Positions 25,453-34,305 of a stretch of DNA of 64,000 nucleotides are shown piece after piece. A program made the position numbers and the translations under genes. Positions within the stretch are counted from its first letter, which is position 1. The number at the start of each line of letters is the position of its first letter. Below the pieces are notes generated by a model that worked only from the letters and a program-made list of their open reading frames with translations, did no database searches and was not told where the DNA came from. Source of the DNA: Melioribacteraceae bacterium (GTDB lineage: Bacteria; Bacteroidota; Ignavibacteria; Ignavibacteriales; Melioribacteraceae); assembly GCA_022181065.1 (NCBI GenBank), contig BQMY01000084.1, positions 1-64,000 of the forward strand, in the 5' to 3' direction.

Positions 25453-28400
25453 ATGAATAACTCGCAACAATTTCCCCAATTAGCGAGGAAATGTATCACA
25501 TTATGTTTCCTGATGTTCTTTGTCTCTTCATTATTTTCGCAAACGACCGTTTATAATGATGCGTGGGCAGAACAAGGTTTAACCGTTTCCTACTCTGGAA
25601 TGAGTAAAACGGAACTAAATTTCTCCGTTGGAAGCTGGACTCTTATGGAGAATAGTATTGAAGGCGAAACTATGTACTCTGTGCATTTGCCGAAAGTGTT
25701 TTTACCTAATAATGAAGGTGCTCCTGATCTTCCGGCAATTTCCAGAATTCTTGCCATCCCCAATGGCGCAAGAGTTGAGGTAAGGATATTATCATCAAGA
25801 GTAGAAACTCTTGAAAATATAAACATTGCCCCGGCGCCGGATATTCCGGCAATTCCTGAAGAGGGCGAGATGAAGTACGCGAAAGATATGAGTATTTATA
25901 ATTCAGATAGTTTCTATCCGAAAAATGTTGTTGAAGTTTCTGATGTATATCATATCCGTGGTGTTGAATCAGCTGCAATTTCTGTCTCACCATTCCAGTA
26001 TAATCCTGTTACAAAAGAATTGAAGATCCATCGTGATCTTAAAATTGAAGTTGTTTATTCGGGTGGAACTGGCTCGGTTGGTGAAGACAGATTAAGAAAC
26101 AGATTTTTTGACCCGATATTAAGAAACACATTTGCCAATTATGATCTGCTTCCCGATGTTTCTTTCAATCAGAGAACCGCGACTGAAGGACAGGATTATG
26201 AATATCTTATAATTTGTCCGGATGACCCGATATATCTTGCATGGGCGGATTCAATCAAGCAATTCCGTACTGCTGAAGGTATTATCACAGGTGTTGTTAC
26301 CACAACCGAAATTGGCGGCAACTCACCTTCGACGATTGAAAATTATATTGATAATGCTTACAATAACTGGAGTATTCCTCCAATCGCGGTTTTATTAATG
26401 GCGGACTATGGTAACTCGGGTAACACTATTACTTCTCCAACATTACCTCATCCTTATAGCGGTCAGTTTATTACAGATAATGTGTACGCTGATGTTGACG
26501 GCGACGCGCTTCCTGATATGGTCTTCGCTCGAATGACCGCGCAGAATGAGGCTCATCTTGAAACAATGGTTACCAAATTTTTGAATTACGAAAGAACTCC
26601 TCCTACTAATCCTGCATACTACAATAACCCGATTGCCGCAGGTGGTTGGCAGACTGAAAGATGGTTCATTCTTGCCGATGAAGTTATCTATGGCTTCTGG
26701 GAAAACGCGCTTGGTAAAGAACCTGTAAGGGAATATGCCATTTACAGTGGTACACCCGGTTCACAGTGGTCAACAAACCAGAATACCAGTATGGTAGTTA
26801 ACTATTTTGGACCCAATGGTTTGGGATATATCCCGGCTACTCCTTCACATCTTACTGACTGGGGTGGTAACGCAACAAGAATTAATAATGATATTAACTC
26901 CGGCGCGTTTATGCTTCAGCACCGTGATCATGGCGGCGAAACAGGTTGGGGTGAACCTGATTACGGAAATAGTGATATCGGTGGATTGGATAATGATGAC
27001 CTTACTTTTATTATGTCAATAAACTGTTTAACCGGTAAATTTGACTGGAGTGGTGAATCTTTTGCCGAAAAATTCCACAGAGCGGATAAAGCGGCTCTCG
27101 GTTTGATAGCGGCAACAGAAGTATCTTACTCCTTTGTAAATGACACCTATATCTGGGGTCTGTATGATTATATGTGGCCTGATTTTGATCCTGGTCACGG
27201 AGTTGAAGGCGACGTTAATTTACTTCCGGCGTTCGCGAATGTTTCAGGTAAATATTATCTTATGGAATCGAACTGGCCTTATAACACCGGTGATAAGGAA
27301 GTTACCTATAATCTATTCCATATGCACGGGGACGCTTTTTCTCGCGTCTATTCCGAGATGCCACAAGATTTGACAGTAGTGCACAATCCTGTTCATACAA
27401 CAGGCGTGCCCGCATTTAGTGTTCAGGCGGAAGATGGCGCTTTTATCGCGATCACACACGATGGTGAAATACTCGCGACTGCCGAAAGTAACGGCGGTAC
27501 GATTGATCTTGAACTTCCGTTTGTTACAGCGGGTGAGTATTTGACAATTACAGTTACAAAACAGAATTATTACCGCTACACATCGCAGGTACAGGTAATT
27601 CCTGCTGAGGGTCCATATGTTGTGAAACATACTGTTGAGATAGATGATTCACAAGGTAATGGAAATGGTCAACTTGACTATCATGAAATTATTGCGCTTG
27701 ATATGTCAGTCAAAAATGTTGGTCTTGATGAAGCTGTGGATGTCTGGGTAAAATTAAGGTCTGAAGATCCGTATTTATCCTTAATTGATACTATTTATTT
27801 TTATGGAACCATTGGTGCAGAAGACACTGTGTTTATGAATGACGCATTCTCTCTCCAGATCGCTGACAACACACCCGATGGACATCAGATCCCTATCCAG
27901 GTTGTAGCTAGATCCGGTGCTGATGAGTGGTTTAGTTCATTCTCACTTGAAGCACACGCGCCGGTACTGCAATTTCTCGGATTTGAAATATTCGATCCAA
28001 CCGGTAATTATAACGGTAAGCTTGATCCGGGTGAAACAGTAACCATGAAAGTTTCCATAAAAAATCAGGGGACTTCAGCAGCATACGGAGTGACGGGTGA
28101 CCTGAGTGTTGATAATAATAATATTACAATTTCAGACTCACCGCAAACCTATGGTGAAATTACTCCGGAAGGAACTGTGGAAAAAGAATTTACAGTTACT
28201 GTTGGCGCAAATATTCCTCAGGGACAGATTGTTAACTTCATGCTGGATATTGACGCGGATTTCAATATTCATTCAAGTGGTGAATTTTATTCTGTAGTTG
28301 GTCAGTTCCCGGTACTTATTATCGATCTTGATGAAAACCATAATTCCGGTCCTGCAATGCTTGAAGCATTTGAGGCAAATAACCTTCCTGCTGAATATAT

Positions 28401-29994
28401 GACTTCGTTCCCGGATGATCTGTCAATTTACACATCAATCTTTGTTTGTCTCGGGATTTACAGTAACAATACTGTTCTTTCCAGCTCGCAGGGACAATTA
28501 TTAGCCGACTTCCTGAATAATGGTGGTCTGCTTTATATGGAAGGTGGAGATACCTGGTATTATGACGATGAAACACCTGTTCACGGCATGTTCAACATCG
28601 ATGGAACCGCAGACGGATCAGGTGACCTTGGTGTTCTTACTGGTGAAAGCGGTACTTTCGCTGATGGTTTGAGTTTCGACTATAATGGTGATAATAACTG
28701 GGTTGACCGACTTTCACCTCTTGGTGACGCATATTCAATATTCAGTAACGACTCTCCATCATACAGTTGCGCAATAGCGAATGATGCAGGTGATTATAAA
28801 ACTATCGGTGCTTCATTTGAATTTGGTGGTTTAACTGATGGTAATTATCCTTCTACAAAAGAAGAATTAATGAAACAGTACATTGATTTCTTCGAAATAT
28901 TCAGTGCCGGTAATGACACAACAATCTGCCGCGACATTACTGTTGCCGAAGGCTGGAATATTATTTCTGCTCCAACCGAAGCAAGTGACATGAGTGTTGA
29001 AGGATGTTTCCCGAATGCTGCCTCACCAGCTTATATGTTCAACGAAACATACGTTCTTAGCGAAAACCTGGAATGTGGTAAAGGTTACTGGCTCAAATTT
29101 GATCAGTCTGATAACGTTATGTTCTGCGGCTCACCTGAAATGGATGAAATTGATGTCATGGAAGGTTGGAATATGATAGGTATGTTCCATGATAATATTG
29201 ATGTCACAAATCTTGTCACCAATCCTGCCGGAATAGTTGCGTCAGAATTCTTCGGATTCGCGAACGGATACAATCCGGTATCTACCATCGAATTTGGTAA
29301 AGGTTACTGGGTTAAGATGAGTGCCGCCGGTACAATGTCTGTCTCAACCGGAGCAGCAAAAAAATCAATGAGAGTTCTACCTGAAGATTGGGGCAAGATC
29401 ATCGTATCTGATAATCTTGGTCACGTTTCAACACTATACGCGCAGGGAGAAACTGAAGGTAAAGTATTGGCCGATATGCCTCCAATGCCGCCAAAAGGTG
29501 TATTTGATGTTCGTTTCGCGACTAACAAATATATCGAATCACTGGCAGGTAGTGGTCAGCAGATAAATATCAGTGGCGCAACTTATCCTGTAACCATTAA
29601 AGCAAGTGGCGCGGATATTACAGTTTACGATCCGGTTAGTGGTGAAAGTAATCTGGTACTGGATGGTAACGAATTGGTTATATCTGATGAAAACGTAAAA
29701 TATGTGGAAGTCAGCACTGCTGAAATCCCTGAAGATTATGCGTTATATCAGAACTATCCGAACCCGTTCAATCCGAAAACTACTATCAGGGTTGCTGTGC
29801 CTCAGACAAGCAAAGTATCCTTGAAAATTTATGATGTGGTTGGTCGTGAAGTTGAAACTATCGTAAATAAAGAACTTGAACCCGGTTATTATAATTTCAA
29901 CTGGAACGCTTCTCGTTACGCGAGTGGTGTTTACATTTATCGTGTTATTGCCGGTGATTTTGTTCAAACTAAAAAACTTGTATTGCTCAAGTAG
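25453..29994 (+). CDS. Gingipain-like C25-family cysteine peptidase with T9SS sorting domain
   Basis: 1513 residues. After a signal sequence (about 1-32) comes a propeptide-like region containing IPNGARVEVRI, then the C25 catalytic region (about 240-620, starting YEYLIICPDD). H493 in HRDHGGETGW and C525 in SINCLTGKF are 32 residues apart, close to the His/Cys pair of RgpB, so the enzyme is probably active. Downstream are beta-sandwich segments with a KLDPGE repeat (about 720-970), a DUF4350-like segment with FVCLGIY, a doubled GWN...GYWVK module (1165-1295), a PPMPPKG segment near 1342 and a T9SS type-A domain from about 1423 (YPNPFNP ... KKLVLLK). It is exported and surface-attached or released. 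Specificity is unknown. The leader is 254 AT-rich bases with no clear promoter. Confidence 0.85.
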   Translation: MNNSQQFPQLARKCITLCFLMFFVSSLFSQTTVYNDAWAEQGLTVSYSGMSKTELNFSVGSWTLMENSIEGETMYSVHLPKVFLPNNEGAPDLPAISRILAIPNGARVEVRILSSRVETLENINIAPAPDIPAIPEEGEMKYAKDMSIYNSDSFYPKNVVEVSDVYHIRGVESAAISVSPFQYNPVTKELKIHRDLKIEVVYSGGTGSVGEDRLRNRFFDPILRNTFANYDLLPDVSFNQRTATEGQDYEYLIICPDDPIYLAWADSIKQFRTAEGIITGVVTTTEIGGNSPSTIENYIDNAYNNWSIPPIAVLLMADYGNSGNTITSPTLPHPYSGQFITDNVYADVDGDALPDMVFARMTAQNEAHLETMVTKFLNYERTPPTNPAYYNNPIAAGGWQTERWFILADEVIYGFWENALGKEPVREYAIYSGTPGSQWSTNQNTSMVVNYFGPNGLGYIPATPSHLTDWGGNATRINNDINSGAFMLQHRDHGGETGWGEPDYGNSDIGGLDNDDLTFIMSINCLTGKFDWSGESFAEKFHRADKAALGLIAATEVSYSFVNDTYIWGLYDYMWPDFDPGHGVEGDVNLLPAFANVSGKYYLMESNWPYNTGDKEVTYNLFHMHGDAFSRVYSEMPQDLTVVHNPVHTTGVPAFSVQAEDGAFIAITHDGEILATAESNGGTIDLELPFVTAGEYLTITVTKQNYYRYTSQVQVIPAEGPYVVKHTVEIDDSQGNGNGQLDYHEIIALDMSVKNVGLDEAVDVWVKLRSEDPYLSLIDTIYFYGTIGAEDTVFMNDAFSLQIADNTPDGHQIPIQVVARSGADEWFSSFSLEAHAPVLQFLGFEIFDPTGNYNGKLDPGETVTMKVSIKNQGTSAAYGVTGDLSVDNNNITISDSPQTYGEITPEGTVEKEFTVTVGANIPQGQIVNFMLDIDADFNIHSSGEFYSVVGQFPVLIIDLDENHNSGPAMLEAFEANNLPAEYMTSFPDDLSIYTSIFVCLGIYSNNTVLSSSQGQLLADFLNNGGLLYMEGGDTWYYDDETPVHGMFNIDGTADGSGDLGVLTGESGTFADGLSFDYNGDNNWVDRLSPLGDAYSIFSNDSPSYSCAIANDAGDYKTIGASFEFGGLTDGNYPSTKEELMKQYIDFFEIFSAGNDTTICRDITVAEGWNIISAPTEASDMSVEGCFPNAASPAYMFNETYVLSENLECGKGYWLKFDQSDNVMFCGSPEMDEIDVMEGWNMIGMFHDNIDVTNLVTNPAGIVASEFFGFANGYNPVSTIEFGKGYWVKMSAAGTMSVSTGAAKKSMRVLPEDWGKIIVSDNLGHVSTLYAQGETEGKVLADMPPMPPKGVFDVRFATNKYIESLAGSGQQINISGATYPVTIKASGADITVYDPVSGESNLVLDGNELVISDENVKYVEVSTAEIPEDYALYQNYPNPFNPKTTIRVAVPQTSKVSLKIYDVVGREVETIVNKELEPGYYNFNWNASRYASGVYIYRVIAGDFVQTKKLVLLK

Positions 29995-30001
29995 TATATA
30001 T

Positions 30002-30029
30002 GCTCCGGGGGAGACCCCGGAGCTCTTTA
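30002..30029 (+). terminator. Terminator of the C25 peptidase gene
   Basis: GCTCCGGGG (30002-30010) pairs with CCCCGGAGC (30015-30023) around GAGA. The following T tract is short (TCTTTAA), but the stem is very strong and starts 8 bases after the stop. Confidence 0.75.
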
Positions 30030-30148
30030 AATCACAGTTAACCCTCCCTCTTTAAACTCCGATTGTAACAGTTATTATAATTTTATATATTACTCCTCTC
30101 AGGCTTTCTTAATTGATTTTATGTTCATAGTTGTGAAAACGGGATTGT

Positions 30149-30949
30149 ATGACTCAGAATGACGTGATTTTTACCGGTTTGACGGTATTTTTCGTTTTTG
30201 TGTTTGTAGCGTTGTTTGTTTCATGGATAGTTTATACTGTTAGACAAAAAAAAGCGGGTGAACCAAAACCTTACGAGGAAAACTCCATCGTCGATCTTGA
30301 TACAGGTAAACTGAAGGAAACCGCACCAACCAAACCAGCATCCGAAAAGAAAAAAGATGATACACCGAAACTGGATTTTAAAGATCCAAAAAAAGATTCG
30401 GGAGAGAAAAAGAAATCAAAAGAACATTCATCTGATAAAAGAAGAAGTTCTTCAAGTGGTAAATCCTCTTCGTCGTCTTCTTCAGGATCATCATCACGAA
30501 GAAAATCCTCCGAACACAAAAGTTCGTCCGAAAAGAGCAGTTCGTCCGAAAGAAGAAGCTCCTCCGATAGAAGCAGTAGATCAAGCAGACGCAGCAGCTC
30601 TGACGAGAGACGAAGTTCATCTGATCGTGATCGATCCGGAAGCAGAGATGATGACAGAGAGTCAAGACGCGGTTCTTCATCATCTTCAGGCAGGTCTTCA
30701 TCCTCCTCCAAAAAAAGTTCGCGATCTTCCTCTGACAGAAAATCTGATAGTTCTTCACGAAAAGAACCTTCATCACGAAATCCCCGGCGACAAAAATTAC
30801 GTCCACTTACCAGAGATAAAAGATTAAAAATTTTGAACGATGATTTTGAAAATCAGGATGACGACAAGTCGGAAGAAATAAAAAATGATTCTCGTTCCAA
30901 TAAGAAAAAAAATGATGACGGCATTGACATAACCAAAGATTTTATTTAA
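30149..30949 (+). CDS. Membrane-anchored Ser/Arg-rich low-complexity protein
   Basis: 266 residues. One N-terminal membrane segment (about 7-30, FTGLTVFFVFVFVALFVSWIV) is followed by a Lys/Glu-rich stretch and then about 130 residues (85-215) made almost only of Ser, Arg, Lys, Asp and Glu with many SRSS, RRSS, SSSDR and SSRR units. This looks like the RS domains of eukaryotic splicing factors. The C-terminal 45 residues are acidic (LNDDFENQDDDK). The tail should be cytoplasmic by the positive-inside rule. No family is recognised. It lies between the C25 peptidase terminator and the copper genes, with 45 bases to the HMA gene, so it may head that transcript. Function is unknown. Confidence 0.7.
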   Translation: MTQNDVIFTGLTVFFVFVFVALFVSWIVYTVRQKKAGEPKPYEENSIVDLDTGKLKETAPTKPASEKKKDDTPKLDFKDPKKDSGEKKKSKEHSSDKRRSSSSGKSSSSSSSGSSSRRKSSEHKSSSEKSSSSERRSSSDRSSRSSRRSSSDERRSSSDRDRSGSRDDDRESRRGSSSSSGRSSSSSKKSSRSSSDRKSDSSSRKEPSSRNPRRQKLRPLTRDKRLKILNDDFENQDDDKSEEIKNDSRSNKKKNDDGIDITKDFI

Positions 30950-30994
30950 GATTTGGTATTATAATATATCTTGTCTTTATTTAAGGGAGCTACA

Positions 30995-31201
30995 ATGAAA
31001 GAATCTGATTTTAATATTTCCGGGATGAGTTGCCAGCATTGTGTAAAAGCTGTGGAAAAAGAGTTGTCAATGCTTGATGTTGACTACTATGAAGTTGAAA
31101 TTGGTATGGCGAAAATTGAGTATGATGAATCTAAAGTAAAGGTTTCGGATATTGAGCGTGCTATCAGTGACGCCGGATTCAAAATGATTTCAGAAAGCTG
31201 A
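30995..31201 (+). CDS. Heavy-metal-associated (HMA) domain protein, copper chaperone-like
   Basis: 68 residues from ATG 30995, which follows AAGGGA by 7 bases; an in-frame TTG at 30971 is less likely. It is one ferredoxin-like HMA domain with the metal motif GMSCQHC (C13, C16), as in CopZ. CopZ-type proteins bind Cu(I) with the two cysteines and pass it to a P-type ATPase. The CopA gene starts 6 bases after its stop, which supports that job. The histidine in the C-x-H-C spacing is a common variant. Confidence 0.86.
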   Translation: MKESDFNISGMSCQHCVKAVEKELSMLDVDYYEVEIGMAKIEYDESKVKVSDIERAISDAGFKMISES

Positions 31202-31207
31202 TTTTTT

Positions 31208-33430
31208 ATGGCTAAATATACATATCCTGTTGAGGGAATGACTTGTGCCGCTTGTGTGGCGCGAGTTGAAAAGAGTGTTAATAAAATTGACGGACTTGAA
31301 AATATTAACGTCAATTTCGCGACTGAAGAATTGAGTTTTGAAACACCTGTAGATAACCCCGACATCCGGCATATCTCAGAAGTTATTGAGAAATCGGGAT
31401 ACAAACTTATTATTCCTTCTACTTCCTCTACAGGTGGAAAAGCCGATAGCACCGTAAATACTGAAGAGAACAACAAAGGTTACGTTGATTTAAAAAATGA
31501 ATTCCTGTTTGCTTTGGTGTTGACCCTGCCAATATTTATTATCAGTATGTTTTACGATTTTCAGTTTTTCAGGGATATCTGGCAGCTTGATCGGCAATAC
31601 ACCAACAATATTCTGCTTATTTTAACCACACCGGTAATATTTATCTCGGGGAAACGTTTTTATTCTATTTTCTGGAAGAACCTGAAACAGTTTAACACAG
31701 AAATGAATTCGCTTGTCGCTATCGGAACAGGCGCGGCATTCGGATATAGTACATTTGCGACTTTGTTTCCGGAGTTACTCCTTGGTGGAGATATTGAACC
31801 CCATGTCTATTTTGAAACCGCCGCCGTTATAATCACACTCATATTACTTGGCAGACTACTTGAAGCGCGAGCCAGGAAAAAAACATCATCCGCAATAAGA
31901 GAACTTCTTGCTCTGCGTCCTAAAACGGCTCTGTTAAAAATAGATGGGGAAGTGAAGGAAGTTTCCTCGGATACTTTGAAAACAGGTGATGTAGTTATTA
32001 TTAAACCGGGCGCAAAAATCCCGGCTGACGGAAAGATAATTTCAGGCAATTCCAATATTGATGAGTCGATGGTTACAGGCGAAAGTCTTCCGGTTGAAAA
32101 AGAAACAGGTATGGCGGTAACCGGCGGGACAATCAATATTTCGGGAAGTTTTGAATATGTTGTTACTGAAACAGGAGAGAATTCTTTTCTTGGTCAGATA
32201 ATAAATCTGGTAAGAGAGGCACAAGGTTCAAAAGTACCAATTCAGAGATTAGCTGATAAAATAGCATCCTGGTTTACACCAATAGTAATAATAATTTCGT
32301 TTATTACCTTTGCCGGATGGTTATTAGCGGGCTACGATGTTAGTATTGCACTTGTAAATTTTGTATCAGTGCTTATTGTCGCCTGTCCATGTGCTTTAGG
32401 TCTTGCCACACCAACCGCTATAATGGTTGGGACGGGTCTGGGCGCAAAACACGGTATAATTATTAAAGATGGTGAAAGCCTGGAAACCGCAAAAAAAATC
32501 ACCACTATGATATTTGACAAAACCGGAACACTTACTAAAGGCACTCCTGAAGTTACAGAACAACATAATATCATAGAGGGCGCGGAAGATTATCTCGTAT
32601 ATGCCGCGGCTTTGGAAAACAAATCAGAGCATCCTCTTGCCAATGCGATAATAAAATATAGCTCGCATCATGAAGGTATTCCGTCAGAAATTGAAGATTT
32701 CAAAAATCATCCGGGATTTGGTGTTAGTGGTACTATTAATAATAAACGTATTGCGGCAGGAAGTAAAAAACTGGCTAAAGAACTAAATATCGATTTTCAA
32801 TCAGCCGAACAAAAATACACCGGGATCGCAAAATCGGGTAAAACTCCCGTTGTGATTTTTGTAGATTCAGAACCCGCGATTATTTTGGGCATAGAAGATC
32901 CTCTGAAAGAAGAAGCGGTAAATGTAATCAGTTCTTTGCACAACAAGGGAATACAGACCGCAATATTAAGCGGCGATAACATTCGAACAGTAAAAGCCCT
33001 CGCGAAAAATGTTGGGATCGATAAAGCTCACGGAGAAGTATTACCTTCGATTAAATCGGAAATAGTTGAAAAGTATAAAACCGCGGGCGAGATTACGGCG
33101 ATGGTTGGTGATGGAATAAATGACGCTCCGGCGCTTGCGGCGGCGCATGTAGGTATTTCATTAGGCAGCGGAACAGATGTCGCGATTGAATCATCCAAAA
33201 TTACGTTGTTGAGAAATAATCTTGCTGACCTTATCTCTACACTGGATCTTTCCCGGTACACAATTAACACAATCAAACAAAATCTTTTTTGGGCGTTTAT
33301 TTATAACGTTATTGGAATACCTCTTGCGGCAGTGGGGATGCTTAATCCAATGCTCGCCGCTCTTGCTATGAGTTTCAGTTCAGTTTCGGTGGTTTCAAAT
33401 TCACTAAGATTAAGAAGAAAGAAGATATGA
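31208..33430 (+). CDS. copA: Copper-translocating P1B-type ATPase
   Basis: 740 residues. An N-terminal HMA domain (GMTCAAC, C13 and C16) is followed by the eight-helix P1B membrane region. TGES occurs in the actuator domain, CPC in the sixth membrane helix (about 393-395, CPCALGLATP), the phosphorylation motif DKTGTLT at about 436, SEHPLANAI in the nucleotide domain, and GDGINDAPAL in the hinge. The CPC motif and the order of motifs mark a Cu(I) exporter of the CopA type. It pumps copper out of the cytoplasm with ATP. The upstream HMA gene and the downstream cupin gene (ATGA overlap) form one unit. No CueR or CsoR regulator is seen nearby. Confidence 0.95.
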   Translation: MAKYTYPVEGMTCAACVARVEKSVNKIDGLENINVNFATEELSFETPVDNPDIRHISEVIEKSGYKLIIPSTSSTGGKADSTVNTEENNKGYVDLKNEFLFALVLTLPIFIISMFYDFQFFRDIWQLDRQYTNNILLILTTPVIFISGKRFYSIFWKNLKQFNTEMNSLVAIGTGAAFGYSTFATLFPELLLGGDIEPHVYFETAAVIITLILLGRLLEARARKKTSSAIRELLALRPKTALLKIDGEVKEVSSDTLKTGDVVIIKPGAKIPADGKIISGNSNIDESMVTGESLPVEKETGMAVTGGTINISGSFEYVVTETGENSFLGQIINLVREAQGSKVPIQRLADKIASWFTPIVIIISFITFAGWLLAGYDVSIALVNFVSVLIVACPCALGLATPTAIMVGTGLGAKHGIIIKDGESLETAKKITTMIFDKTGTLTKGTPEVTEQHNIIEGAEDYLVYAAALENKSEHPLANAIIKYSSHHEGIPSEIEDFKNHPGFGVSGTINNKRIAAGSKKLAKELNIDFQSAEQKYTGIAKSGKTPVVIFVDSEPAIILGIEDPLKEEAVNVISSLHNKGIQTAILSGDNIRTVKALAKNVGIDKAHGEVLPSIKSEIVEKYKTAGEITAMVGDGINDAPALAAAHVGISLGSGTDVAIESSKITLLRNNLADLISTLDLSRYTINTIKQNLFWAFIYNVIGIPLAAVGMLNPMLAALAMSFSSVSVVSNSLRLRRKKI

Positions 33431-33798
33431 GTGAAAAATATATAATTCAGAAAAACCCGGTTAAGATACCCGTACCCGGTAACAAAATAATTAATGAGTA
33501 TTTCGGATTTGCATCGTTAAATGGTGGGGATTTCAGTTTTGCGCATATGATCGCGCCACCGGGATGGGAAGAACCGGCACAGAAACCCGAGTTTGACGAG
33601 ATAACATTTATTATCAAAGGGAAAAAACGATTTGAATTTGATGATGAAATTGTAGAGCTTAAGCAGGGAGAATCGATACTTGTAAAAAGGGGAACGCGCG
33701 TCCGCTACTCAAATCCGTTTGAGGAAGCTTGTGAATATATTTCAGTCTGTATTCCCGCGTTTTCACCTGATTCTGTAAACAGAGAAAATAACATCTGA
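33427..33798 (+). CDS. Small cupin-domain protein
   Basis: 123 residues forming a single cupin barrel: FAHMIAPPGWEEPAQKPEFDEITFIIKGK and then LKQGESILVKRGTRVRYSNP. The first cupin motif usually has G(X)5HXH(X)3,4E(X)6G; here the histidines are replaced around WEEPAQ, so metal binding may be lost or changed, while the E and G of ITFIIKG remain. The start overlaps the copA stop as ATGA, so it is translationally coupled to copper export. A cupin could bind copper or a small ligand in that setting, but that is only suggested by position. Substrate and reaction are unknown. Confidence 0.75.
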   Translation: MSEKYIIQKNPVKIPVPGNKIINEYFGFASLNGGDFSFAHMIAPPGWEEPAQKPEFDEITFIIKGKKRFEFDDEIVELKQGESILVKRGTRVRYSNPFEEACEYISVCIPAFSPDSVNRENNI

Positions 33799-34305
33799 AA
33801 ATCTGATTCTTTCATATAAAAGTTTTAGACATCTAAATAATAAATATTCCACATTTTTTAAAAAAATCACGGAAAAATTTATTAGTGCAGATGTTGTATA
33901 AATTAATTTATTGCATTAGTTGATTTCATTTTTTATTATAAATTGTTATTAGTTCAGGTTAATACAATTACATTTTCACCGTATCTAATCGCTTTTTTTT
34001 GAAATAGTTGTTGTCAAATTTATTTATTTCTTTTATTTTCTTGTTTACTTTAATTAAAAGGCAAGGTTTATTTTGGCATTCACAATAAATAACTTACTTT
34101 CCAAAGTTTTTTCAATTCTTCACCTAACAAATGTTCCAACGTATATCATTTTTAAGTAAATAAATATGTATAGTATTACTATGAATTTTAATAAATATAA
34201 GGAGGTATATAGAAAACATTTTCTTGAGTACGGTTTCTAGAGGTACCCCAAGCCTCTTAACTAAAAAGAATTACTCTATTTTAGAACTAAATAAGGAGAT
34301 TTCTA
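33799..34305 (+). other. 507-bp AT-rich leader of the large T9SS gene
   Basis: This interval carries no convincing gene. It is AT-rich. An AAGGAGG sits at 34199-34205, about 100 bases before the true start, and lies inside a tiny frame 34181-34240 (19 codons). Further on is AGAGG...CCTCT (34240-34259), a small hairpin. The authentic ribosome-binding site is AAGGAG at 34292-34297. No riboswitch class I know fits. A promoter could not be located with confidence. Confidence 0.4.

Noticed and set aside
30271-30827. Long open frames on both strands across the Ser/Arg-rich gene
   Set aside because: They arise from the repetitive TCN/AGA/GAA codons of the plus-strand gene. The antisense products are low-complexity acidic or Leu-rich strings with no ribosome-binding site, while the plus-strand frame has a proper N-terminus and membrane segment.
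34181-34240. Nineteen-codon leader frame before the large T9SS gene
   Set aside because: No ribosome-binding site precedes its ATG; the AAGGAGG is inside it. Kept only as part of the leader description.
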